Source of the DNA: Monocercomonoides exilis
Lineage: Eukaryota; Preaxostyla; Oxymonadida; Polymastigidae
Assembly: GCA_001643675.2 (NCBI GenBank)
Contig: LSRY02000057.1
Span: 312,501 to 376,500, forward strand
Length of the DNA: 64,000 bases
Reading direction: 5' to 3'
The notes under the pieces: generated by a model
Databases searched by the model: none
What the model saw: the letters and a program-made list of their open reading frames with translations, nothing else
Told to the model about the DNA's origin: nothing
Translations under genes and position numbers: made by a program
Shown here: positions 22,479 through 32,758 of the stretch, in pieces
How the letters are laid out: every line of letters begins with the position of its first letter
How positions within the stretch are numbered: position 1 is the stretch's first letter

Positions 22479-24041
22479 TTAAGCGCGTATTTGAGAAGAT
22501 GACGGAAAGAAGGAAGATTTTGAAGAAGGGAGCCTGAAAGGTGATGGAGTTGTTCGATAGCGTTCTTTTCTTTTATCTGGCGTCGCAGCAGCACTTGCCC
22601 TTAGAGCATTTGAGAAAGAAGAAGACGAAGCTGAAGAGAATCCTGAAGAAGAAGAAGCAGAAGCAGAACTGCCTTGTGCTGAATTTGCAGCAGCCGAGGA
22701 GGAAAAAGAAGAAGAGGAAGGATTATAACTGGAGAATGATGATGAGCTCTGCCCAGCAGCTGACGAAGCATTGGGAATTGACTGCTGCCTGGCTGGTGAC
22801 ATGAGAGGAGAACCCAATAACCTTGATCGCGATGAAGACGCGCCAACAGAACTGGAAGAAGCCGAAGGAAAAGAGGAAGAAGATGAGGAAGAAGAAGGAA
22901 AAGAAGAAGAAGAAGTCGATTCCATAGACGAACTAGATGAAGATGAAGATGAAGAGGAAGAGGAAGAGGAAGATGATTCTTTTTTGCTTGCGAGATATGA
23001 TGCAATGAGTGAAGATACATCAGCAAACGGCTTTTCTTCGGATGCTTTCGATTGAATTGCAGAGCGCTTTTGAGAAAATGGATAAGATGTCTGCCTTTTT
23101 GATTCTGAATAAGATGGTTTCAAAGAAACATCGCTGGAATTATCAGCAGCAGGAGCAGCAGCATCACTTGGGAAATTTGATGACTGATCCAAAGATTGCT
23201 GAGGCATGCTTTTATTTCGAGTCGCAGAAAATGTCGAAGCTGAAGCGCCTTGACGAATAAGTGGTTGAGTTCGTATCTTTGAGAATGAACTCTTTGAATT
23301 CTGGGGAGGTTGTAAGAGATACGAACGAGCTTTTGGCTCATCAGAAGTACTTTTCGTTTCTGTTTCTAAAAGTTCTGGTTCGTCATTTGCTTCATTTTCC
23401 TTATTCTCTTCAGCAGTCTGAGATGGCAAAGTTTCCAAAGAGGAATACAAATTAAGATGCGGGATGGCAGATTGACGCTTTTGATGCGAAGGTGATGATT
23501 CACGTGATAAATATTTCGATGAGTTCACTCGAAAATCTCTGGATGTTTCACTTTCAAGCATCGATTTCGGAGGTTCTTCACTTTGTTCTCCGGAATAAGG
23601 CTGCAACGAACTTTCACGCTTTATTGTTCTTTGAGAACGCTGTAAAGGAGGCTTAGAAAGAGTTGAACGAGCAGATTTGTTCTCATCTTTTGAATCTTTA
23701 TTTGTTGCAGGTTTTTGAGTACGGGAATATCTCAATTTTGTAAGTAAAGCTTCAATTTCAAGCGAAGTGTTTTGCTCAGACTCCTTCAGGGTTACGGCTT
23801 CTTCTTTGTATTGAGACGAAACCTGTTCAAGTTGGGCAATTTTTTCTTCCAATGAAAGAGAAAACGATTGACATGTTTGGAAGTGAGGTTGGGAGTCATG
23901 AACCAATAAAATATCATCCTGCTGGAAATTTGCTACATCTTTGGTTGTTCGTTTTTTTGAAGACGGAGTTAGCTGCGTCCTTCTTGTTTGATCTTGAGTT
24001 ACAGAATTTGAAAAAGGAGTTGTCTGAAGAGACGGATACAT
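22479..24041 (-). CDS. Ser-rich low-complexity protein with N-terminal coiled coil
   Basis: 520 residues from ATG at 24041 to TAA. I do not recognise a family. Residues about 65-105 look like a short coiled coil (heptad-like Leu/Ile with Glu/Gln/Lys). Residues about 105-330 are polar, with many Ser, Lys, Glu and Pro and several R-x-x-S-type sites. Residues 340 to the end are dominated by Ser runs (one of about 14 in a row) broken by Ala, Gly and Phe. The ORF is far longer than chance allows in this AT-rich sequence, and its composition matches that of neighbouring real genes. It lies 276 bp downstream of another low-complexity gene in the same orientation. I checked for a splice joining the two and found none that works. 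It is probably a disordered cytoskeletal or regulatory protein, which is inference only. Confidence 0.65.
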   Translation of the reverse strand: MYPSLQTTPFSNSVTQDQTRRTQLTPSSKKRTTKDVANFQQDDILLVHDSQPHFQTCQSFSLSLEEKIAQLEQVSSQYKEEAVTLKESEQNTSLEIEALLTKLRYSRTQKPATNKDSKDENKSARSTLSKPPLQRSQRTIKRESSLQPYSGEQSEEPPKSMLESETSRDFRVNSSKYLSRESSPSHQKRQSAIPHLNLYSSLETLPSQTAEENKENEANDEPELLETETKSTSDEPKARSYLLQPPQNSKSSFSKIRTQPLIRQGASASTFSATRNKSMPQQSLDQSSNFPSDAAAPAADNSSDVSLKPSYSESKRQTSYPFSQKRSAIQSKASEEKPFADVSSLIASYLASKKESSSSSSSSSSSSSSSSSMESTSSSSFPSSSSSSSSFPSASSSSVGASSSRSRLLGSPLMSPARQQSIPNASSAAGQSSSSFSSYNPSSSSFSSSAAANSAQGSSASASSSSGFSSASSSSFSNALRASAAATPDKRKERYRTTPSPFRLPSSKSSFFPSSSQIRA

Positions 24042-24317
24042 TCAAAATTTTAATGTCAATCAATCTTAATTCAAATAATTTATTGACTTATTTGATAAAA
24101 TGATTTTCAATAAGTCCTCTTTGCCAAAGAAAACTGGTTTCACTTTTCAATAAAGCACCCATAAGCAAATCAATTAACTTTTTAAAAAATATTTTTTGAA
24201 CTCAAAATTTATCTTTGTTAATATTTAGCTTAAAAAGAAATGAATCAAATTATTGAGCTTCTTTATCATTATAACAGTAAGAATGCTTGAATGAAAAAAA
24301 TTAAAGTGAAGAAATAT

Positions 24318-27300
24318 TCACACACGATGCTGAAGTTGAAATTTTGAAGTGTCCAACGCTGAATGCGGCTGCTGTGAAGTTGAGGGAACAACATAGCTGT
24401 AAATAGATGATGACAAAGAAGATTTTGAAGATGTTACAGAAGAAGCAGAATAATCACGTGTAACAGACGATGAAGCAGAAGAATAGTCATTTCTTGATGT
24501 GTTCGATTTTTCAATATCTTTTCTGTCTGAATGGTTGCTTTCAAATTGCTCTTCTTCTTCTTCCTCCTCTTCCTCCTCTTCTTCTTCCTTTTCCTCTTCC
24601 TCCTCTTCATACTCCTCATACTCCTCCTCAGACTCCTCCTCATTTCCCATCATTTCTGCCTGTTCTCTTGACTCCTTCTCTTTCTCTTCACTTTCTCCCA
24701 CCATCTGATAAGGGTTCGATGTATGCAACGGATATTGAAGTGGTGAAAGCGACTCAACTTTCTGTGCTTGTTTGCTCTCTGCTTTCGTCTGGCGCATCGG
24801 ATGCGACGAGATCAGCGCATACGAAAGCGGATGGGGCACATCAGGCGACGCAACCACAGCTGAGGCTGAATGAACGACATGAGGTGACACAAGAGAGGGA
24901 GAAAAGAGAGAAAGCGACAATCCTTCTGCTGCTGGCAATGATTCGGGCGTTGAAATAACAGATGAATGAGGGCTTTCAGATGGCTGAGATTTGGAGGAGT
25001 GAGGGGATTCGAGAGAAGAACGCTGAGAAGGTGAAGGATGATGCTGCTGTGAAGGAAATTGCTGTGAAGATGAGTTTGAAGATGGTGAAGAAGTGTTTCG
25101 TGGGGCAGCATTTGTAGCAAATGATGGAGTATTTCCATTTCCATTTGATTGATTTGCTTTCAGAGGCGAATAACGCTGTTGGTTACCAGTTAGCTCACCA
25201 TTTTCACTCGATCTGCCAGAACGATGTGAATGCTTTGATGTGTCTGGATGTTGTGTTGATGCACCTTTATTGTCTTGTCTGTTTGTTTGAGATGGCTCTT
25301 CACAGAAACGACGCTGACGTTGTTGATGATGAGGATGATGATAATTGCGCAGCCTGTGATGCCTGCAAGGACAGCAGAAGCGATTGTGCTGGTGGCAATC
25401 ACAGAAACACGCACAATTACACCTATGCTTTTGTAGCGGTTCTTCCAAAGGAGCATCTTGCTTTTCCTCATTCTTTTCATTCTGTTTGCATTCATCCTTC
25501 TCTTCTTCAGGGAGTGTTTGCAACTGTTGTGGTGTTGATTCTTTTGGCTGTGTTTTGCGAGGTGGAGAATAAAGAGGGGAATACGGATCATCAGTCGCAT
25601 GGTACATCAGAGGTTCCACACTCTCTCCTCTGCTCTGATAATCGGCCACTCCGCTGCTTCTGCTGCTGATTGCTGCTTTTTGTATCTGTCTGATTTCATT
25701 AAGCGGATCCTTCTCTTCAAAAGCCGATGAAGATGAAGATGAAGACGTGTCTGTTGGGTGTGTTCCAGAAGAAGGATAAGGCTGAACCATCATCCCAATC
25801 TTCTCTCCAAGTGCTCTTCCGTAACTCCCATACACTCGCTTTGCACCCACTCCCTTTGAAATAGAAGGTGCTTTCTCTTGCGTCTCATTCGAAATACTGA
25901 CACGTCCTTTCTTTTTCTTCCTCTTTGATGAAGACTGTGCCAAAGCCACAGCATCCGCCATCTGCTTCATCTTCGCCTCTTTCTCTGCAAACTCCTCTTC
26001 GATGATGCGTCTGGCAGCAAAGTATGTTTCTGCCTCAGATGGATCGATTGACACTGGCAGCGGCGGATGCGGCTGAAAACTCTGTGAAAGAGGAGAGGAA
26101 GGGTCAAATGTGCTGCTGTGGGGTTCTTGGAAGGAAGTGAATGAAGAGCGGAATGGAGAATTACTCTGATTCTGGTTTCCTCCGCGCGGAGAAAGAGAAG
26201 ATTGTGATTTCTGTATAGATGGGGAAGAAGAAGAAGAGGAGGAGGAAGAAGAAGGAATTGAAGTGTTTTTCGAGTCAAGCGGAGAAAGCGAAGCTAAGCC
26301 GTAAGAGGGAGACAAAGGAACAATTGGCTGCTCAATTGGAGATGCTGTGTATAATGCCCCAAGAGCAGCTGTTGATGTTGGGTCTCTTGTTGTCAGCAGC
26401 CCAACATTCACAGGAACAAGCGGGGTTGTCAGAAGCTTCTCTTCTGAAAGAGGAAGAGGCAATGCTCTTTTCACCCGCTTTCTTCCTCTCTTCTTTCGTT
26501 TCGCGCTGTTTGCAGCTGAATTTACTGGCAATCCTTTTTTGGACAAAGAAGAAGTGCTTTTGTTGCTCAATTGATTTGGCCTTCTCTCTGATTCAGAAGG
26601 CAAACGGTCTGATTGTGCTTGAGGAGTGGCTTTTCTATCATAATTATTATAATTCGCATTATTACCTCGTTTAACTCCCTTTTTGTTTTGTCTTCTTCCT
26701 CCTCTTCCCAAAGGCATTCTCATCGTTTTTGATATCCTTTCCCATTCGTCTTCTGAACTGCCATCTGTTCCATTCTGTTCATCTCCAGCTTTTTCAGCAT
26801 CTTCACGAGTCTTCTCTTTTCCCCTGCATTCTTCATTCACATCATCATATTTTTCATCATTTCTGCCATTGCTCTTCTCCAAAATCCACTTCCCTTTCAG
26901 CTCTGTCACTTTCGGCTTCCCGCCGCACATTCCAACAACCCCTTGGAGCAGAGGCCTTGCTGAGTCTACAAACGGCGTCTGGCACTTTCTGATGTTCCTC
27001 GTTTTGCCAGCAGGCACCCACGGCCTCAGCCCATCCTGTGTGTTCCACAGAGTGGCCTGTGTTGGCGACAAGGAACGAAGCGGATCGCCTGGCTTGATCA
27101 ACACTGTCCTCTCATTCGATAAGGAGTGTGAGTGTGTGGAGGAATAGCGAGAAGGTGAAGCAGAGGAAGCAGAGTGAGATGTGCTGCGGGGTGGTGATGC
27201 TGACATGCTTCTTCTTCGAGAATATTCTGTTTCTGAGTACGAAGAAGCAGACAGCGAAGCTGAATGAGAAGAGCGCGATGATTTCGAGCGATGCCTGCCA

Positions 27301-28849
27301 GCAGGACGCAGCACGTATTCAGAGGAAGGACGAATGATATGCCTCATGCGGGACAAAGTACCTCCATCAAAGGCTTTTCGTGGCGGTGACGTTGGAGTGC
27401 CTCGCTGTGAGTATTTTGTTGGGAAGACAAAACGGAGTCCATTTGGAGACAGACGCTGGCTGTATCCATTGAGCACTTGAGACGATGGAGAGGCACCTGG
27501 AATCAGCATTTCCCTCTGCTCGCTCCCAACTGGGGCTTCAGAACACTCGCTCTCAACAGACGACTCTTCTGACTGCTCTTTTTCGATGTTTGAACTGTCT
27601 TCCATTTGCTGCTTATGAACTGTTTTGTTACGCTCATTCTTTCCTTTCTGTTCTTTTTCTTTGAGTGGAGACTTCTGCTTTCGATGATTGTTTGTTGGGT
27701 CCTGCTTTTCAATATCATCTGACAAGCGATCTCTTTGCAGAGAAGGTGAACAACGACGTGCTTGCACTTCCTTTTTACCGTCTGCAAATGAATCTTCATC
27801 TTCAACTTCTGATCTTTCTTTTTCTTCTTCTTTTTCAATATCCTTTTCGTCAGCTGGCCACTGTTTCTGTCTTGAGCCTTCCACTTCTTCATCAGCATCA
27901 CGATGCTTCTTGTTGCTTGCTTGAAGACGTGTTCCTTGATTTCTTTTTCTTTGTGCAACACCTTTTCCATCGCATTCATCTTCCACGCAATATGCTTGTC
28001 TCTCATCATTTGTCTTTGAGTCATCATAGTGCAATTTTGACGTTCCATATAAGAGTCCCCTTTCAGGTATTTCACTTCTATTAGATTCATCGCCTTTTGC
28101 CATCATATCAGAAAAAGATTGAATACCGCCACTACCAACAAGCGGAGGGCGCTGCTGTCTTCCAGTTGCAGAAAAATGCATAGGCGCATCAAAAAGTGAA
28201 GGATCCTTTTCAACAACGCTTGACAGCACCGGGCCAAGTAATTCTGCTCGTTGTCTCATATTTTGCCCAAATTTAAGCATCGACCTAACATAATTTTGAT
28301 GTGCAATTGTTGCAAGCTGCCTCAATTCTTCCCGCCTTTGTTTTTCAGTCCGAACTCGAGGAATCCTTTCTTTTGAAGGAGATTGATTTTGATTGCGAAA
28401 CGGAACTTGTTGAGATTTTGCAACGTAAGAACGTGAATCTCTTCGTTCATAATCGCTTGACGGAATTTGGTGAAATAGTGGCTCAGGCGTGCAAAAAGAA
28501 ATTGAATTTAAAGAAGAACTATTTATAGAATAAATTGGTACGCATATTATTGAATATTGTAACAAACCGTTGTGGATAAGAAGGAACCTGAAGAAGTGAG
28601 TTCTTTTTGAATATATATCAATTCAACATTTGAAAAACATAGCGTGAAAATATAAAATAATTACCTGGTGAAATTTTGCTTCTGAAAGTGAGTGTTCAGA
28701 ATCGTCTAAATGATCTAGACGAGTTTTTAGATTTGAAATTACGCTGTGTTCAAAAGAAAAGAAATTGAAGCAATTTCCGTTTTAGCATTAATCATCAAAA
28801 AATGCTTGCAAAAATAATATACGAAATACCTTGAAAAGCCAGGCTCCAT
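24318..28849 (-). CDS. Large disordered hypothetical protein, four exons, Cys/His-rich patch and acidic tail
   Basis: Exons on the minus strand are 28830-28849, 28665-28743, 28568-28587 and 24318-28518. Introns are 86, 78 and 49 nt, all GT-AG (starting GTATTT, GTAATT, GTTTGT). Phases close exactly, giving 1439 residues. An unspliced reading would begin at 28565 inside intron 3 and give a spurious N-terminus. No family is recognised. Seen: a short Leu/Asp/His-containing N-terminal helix; an Arg/Glu helix with Q-R-R-E-E-L-R-Q-L-A (about residues 75-120); a repeated Ser-Arg-Ser region; poly-Ser; a Cys/His-rich patch (about 1069-1106) that could bind metal; and a Glu-rich tail (about 1330-1365). 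The start is only 100 bp from the divergent gene at 28950. Function unknown. Confidence 0.75.
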
Positions 28850-28949
28850 TTTTTTAAATCCAAACTTAAAAATTAATTAAACTAAAATTTAAAAAGGGTT
28901 CTTTGGATTGAAAAAAAATTAGAGAATCAAGATCGTTGAATTTTTCAAT
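28850..28949. promoter_or_regulatory. Very short divergent promoter region
   Basis: Only 100 bp separate the start codons of the minus-strand 1439-aa gene and the plus-strand membrane-protein gene. Both promoters must overlap here or extend into the genes. AT-rich; no named element seen. Confidence 0.5.
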
Positions 28950-31900
28950 ATGGTCAAAAAGGAATTGAAGAAGACGAATTCTTCCCATCCCAAAAAAACT
29001 GATATTAAGATACCTCCATCGCTTCGCGAAAGAAAAGCAAGAAGAAAGAAGAATTACAAGAAATACTATTATGGAGTTGGAATTTCGATTGCTGTTGTAA
29101 TACTTTTAATTATTTCAAACAGACCAAGAAAGCAAAGTGTAAATGCCACAAAAACAGAAGATGAGAAATATGATGGAACAAAGCCACCAGCAGATGAGTT
29201 GTATAAGCAAGTTGAAAATGATCTTAGAAGAAGTGCACCACTTCAAGCCTATTTTTCAACAAAAGAATTGATGGAAGCAGAAGGAAATTCAACTCGTTCT
29301 CTTATTGCCAGGTATCAAAGTGCTTTTTCATTGGGTGACTTTGAAACAGCAGTCAATCTGATTACAAAGGTTTGATTCAAATCTTCAATTGATTTATTTT
29401 TGAAAATATATCCCTTTAGCTAGAACTTCGTAAGCGTCTTCCTATGCCATACGATAGAGTTCTGAAAATGCTTGATGAACAAAAACAAGGGCAAGAAATA
29501 CACCACAAACAAATTGACAATGTTTTTAACACTCTCGATCCAAATAACATTATAAGGAAATTCGAAAATATCAAGCCAGTTAACGCATCAGAGTTATGTT
29601 CAGCATCTACAAAACAAAATAATTCTGTTGATCCTCAAAATACATATGTGAATTCTTTGATGGAAACATTGATAGTTGAAGCTGAAAGAAATAAATCAAT
29701 GAAATCGCTTCTTCCATATTATCGAGAGCCATTATCATCTCCTTTTAATTCTATTTTAATGAACAAGGATATAACAGCAATTGTCAAAAGTGAACAGGAG
29801 ATCAAATCTTTCATAAAGAGTTCGCATATATTAGATGATGGATACTACAAAGTGAAGCCAATTATCAATGATGAGAATTACTTAGATTTTGTTTCTTCAA
29901 AAGGTTTGAAGATGCAAGAGTTATCTGCAACTCAGTCACAGAAAAATCCAGAACTTGATCTGTATCTTGATTCGCTTTATAAAGCAGCTCATTGGTTCAA
30001 ACGTCTTAACACGTCCTTTGTTGAGAACGATGAGAACCCAATTCTTGAAGAATGGGCAGACAGTCTTCCTTCTCTTAATGATGAAGAATTCAATGAATCG
30101 AAAGCGACTGTTCTGAACATCGAAAGAAACGAGACCTTCGAGCGATATATGCTGGCTCATTTGGCTGTGAATGTTGCTGTGTCACACGGATTTATCCTAC
30201 CTTTACATGGGCCAGCACACGAACAGTTGACTCGCCTTGTAATGAAAATAGGCGAGCTTAACTGGGGCGCTGATGTTTCTTTGAGCGGAGAAGGAAAAGA
30301 CAAAAAGACAGTTACTCAAGTTAGACAGGAGCTGTATGATTCTGCAGTTTCCATGATGATCAATGTGCTTAACAGAGAAGGAACAGAAATGAATGAAAAC
30401 AGTCAGAAAATGAAAGAGGAGGTGAAGCGAAGACAAGACAACTACAACAAGAAAGTGGCTAAGCGCGCGGCAGAAGAAGAGAAAAAGACACGGATTGGAG
30501 AAGGCAGAGGACTATCAGAAGAGGAAATCACAGATTGGATGATGGGGGCAGATGAGGCAGAGATAGAGAAAGTGCAGAAGGAACACATGATGCGCACTTC
30601 TTGCGAATGGAGTGGAAGAGCTGCCACTATATTCCATCCAGACATTGCTGTTTTGATTGTTCTTGACATCTTCAATGCGGCTGTAAAAGTGGCAAATGAA
30701 ATAGCCGAAGAGAATAAGTTGGCTGCAAACGAGGCACAGAAAGGACTTAGCAGCGGAATAAACAATATTTTAACACCAGCATTTATTAAAGATTTGCATT
30801 CGCAAATTTCTCGTACTTCTTCTGTTGCCACTGTCTTTGATGCTACTCGAAACACCAGCTATGTTTCAGCGTTTCAGAGGGGACAATTCAAGAAATACAG
30901 AAACGACCGCTTGCTTGTCGAGAAAGAGCACTCAGCCAAGAAGTCATCATCAAAGTTGCAGAAACTTGTGTCGAAGCATATGCGTGAGATAGAAAAGACA
31001 CCAACTCCAGACGAGATTAAAGAATGGAAGGACACTTTAACGGAATATACTCGCCCATCATTGCAGGTTGCGGCAAAAATCTCAGGCAAAGCTGACATCC
31101 AAAAGACACCAGAGAATGAAGTCAATGAAGCAGCGCAACAAACTGAGAAGAAAAATCATAAAAAAGAGAAATCAATTGAAGATCATCTTTCGGAGTTGTG
31201 CGAAGCTACAAGAAAGCTTATTGCTGAAGCTGATTCAAAAGACGAGACAAACACATCTCTCGAATCTCTTGTACGCCACTCCCCAACAATGATAGCTTCG
31301 TGGTTCATTGATCAATTCCTTGCTCTTCTTCCTTTCCAGGCGCTAAACGAGCCAGTTGCACAACTTGTTGGTTCAGCAATTCTGATGCACTTTAACATGC
31401 TACCACTTTCTTTATTTGATCCCAACATCTTCCAGTATTCATCTGGAACGACTGTTCCAGCATACAGATCATCCTTTTATTTCAATCGCTTTGGTGTGGA
31501 GGCTGCTGATAGATCTGATTCAATATTACCTCTTGCTGATACGATCATCGGACACCAGGAGCGATTTTTGGTCACAGCATTGTCACTTGGCACGACTGTT
31601 ATTCCAATGCAAGGGAAGCTTCGTCACGTTCAAAACATCGTTGAAATAAGACAAAAGGAGATCGATAGCGAAATTGAGAAGGATAAAGAATACTCAAAAA
31701 GACTATGGGAAGCTATTGACAGAATGAAGAACGAAACAGTATTGTTTGCGAACGAATTTATTGCAAGTCGAAACTCAAATACGAGCAATATCACGTATTC
31801 TGTAGAGGATGGGAATGCCAACAACACGGAGGAAACAACACGCTTCCCACTTCGATTCTTCATGGAAGAGCAGAAGATGAAAGCCAGCAACAAAAGTGAG

Positions 31901-32212
31901 CAAATTGGGGATAACATTCGATTTAACGCTTCTGAGGCGGAAGAAGTCGAAGCTGCTCCGGTTGTGTCCATTCACAGAGACGATCCCCTTTCGATCCTGC
32001 CACATTTCACACTTTCAATCCAATTTGACCCAGTTGCACCGACACACCTCACAAAGCTAGCAGTTGTCAGAGTTATTCGCGATGACAGTGATTTGATGAG
32101 TAAAAACGAACTGTTGAAGCCCTTCTTTTTCCATTTGTCATCTGATGCAGATTCTTCAATCGTTTTGTTCAAGGAATGGCTGAAAAATGTGTTTTCTGCA
32201 ATTTTCGGATAA
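28950..32212 (+). CDS. Type II single-pass membrane protein, heavily N-glycosylation-prone, unknown function
   Basis: Two exons, 28950-29369 and 29420-32212, separated by a 50-nt GT-AG intron (GTTTGA...TTTAG) in phase 0, encode 1070 residues. Residues 1-41 are strongly basic, residues 42-56 form one hydrophobic helix, and the remaining ~1010 residues are polar and mostly helical in character. About sixteen N-x-[ST] sequons occur, all after the helix. A basic N-terminus plus downstream sequons argues that the bulk lies in the ER lumen or outside the cell (positive-inside rule). Lys/Glu-rich helices around residues 440-500 and 630-720 could be coiled coils. I find no catalytic motif, no KDEL-like end and no family I recognise. 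A secretory-pathway scaffold or processing factor is possible but unsupported. Confidence 0.8.
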
Positions 32213-32758
32213 TTAAAATAATAATACAAAATAATGCATTTTCTGAATAATGAAATATTTCTTTTGATTCTGAAATATTTACAATGTAATTTTATGTTTT
32301 AGCTTGCGGAAGTCGAGCATTTTTTTTCAAGGAGAGAGGATATTTAATTTTCTTTTTTCGCTTTCCCGAATTCTTCGTTTTTTTCAAAAATGAGGAATGC
32401 ACACAAACAGTAAGTAGAATTGCGTTTGTTTTAATGAATTTTTAGTGTTAGCTCTTCAGTGCCATGGCTTTAGCAAAACATAATAATTATAAACAAATTT
32501 TACAAATAAATAAACAACAAACAGAACGACCCTGATCCAAAAGACAGAAATATTTCTCAACTCATAATAATTAAGATGCAAGCTTCAACAAAATTAAATA
32601 AAACATATACTCAGCACTCTATCTTAAAACACAAAACAACTATTACAAATGTATTGACAGAAGCCGATAAAAACACTCAAAAAAATGAACTGAAAATACA
32701 ACAAAAGATTCACACAAATGCTTTCAAGTTGAAAAACTTCCAAAAGAAAACTCAAACA
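32213..32758. other. Convergent intergenic region
   Basis: 546 bp lie between the 3' ends of the membrane-protein gene and the giant ROCO-like gene. AT-rich. A 65-codon Lys/Thr/Gln-rich ORF (32576-32773, +) overlaps the end of the giant gene and looks like chance. Confidence 0.5.

Noticed and set aside
22771-23055. Glu/Asp-rich + strand ORF
   Set aside because: Reverse reading of poly-Ser in the 22479-24041 gene.
22479-28849. The two minus-strand low-complexity genes as one spliced gene
   Set aside because: No donor/acceptor pair around 24041-24320 joins the frames, and the downstream ORF has its own ATG.
32390-32475. Tiny ORF with a perfect GTAAGT donor and a 36-nt intron
   Set aside because: Would encode only 15 residues; the intron is shorter than any other here and nothing else supports a gene.
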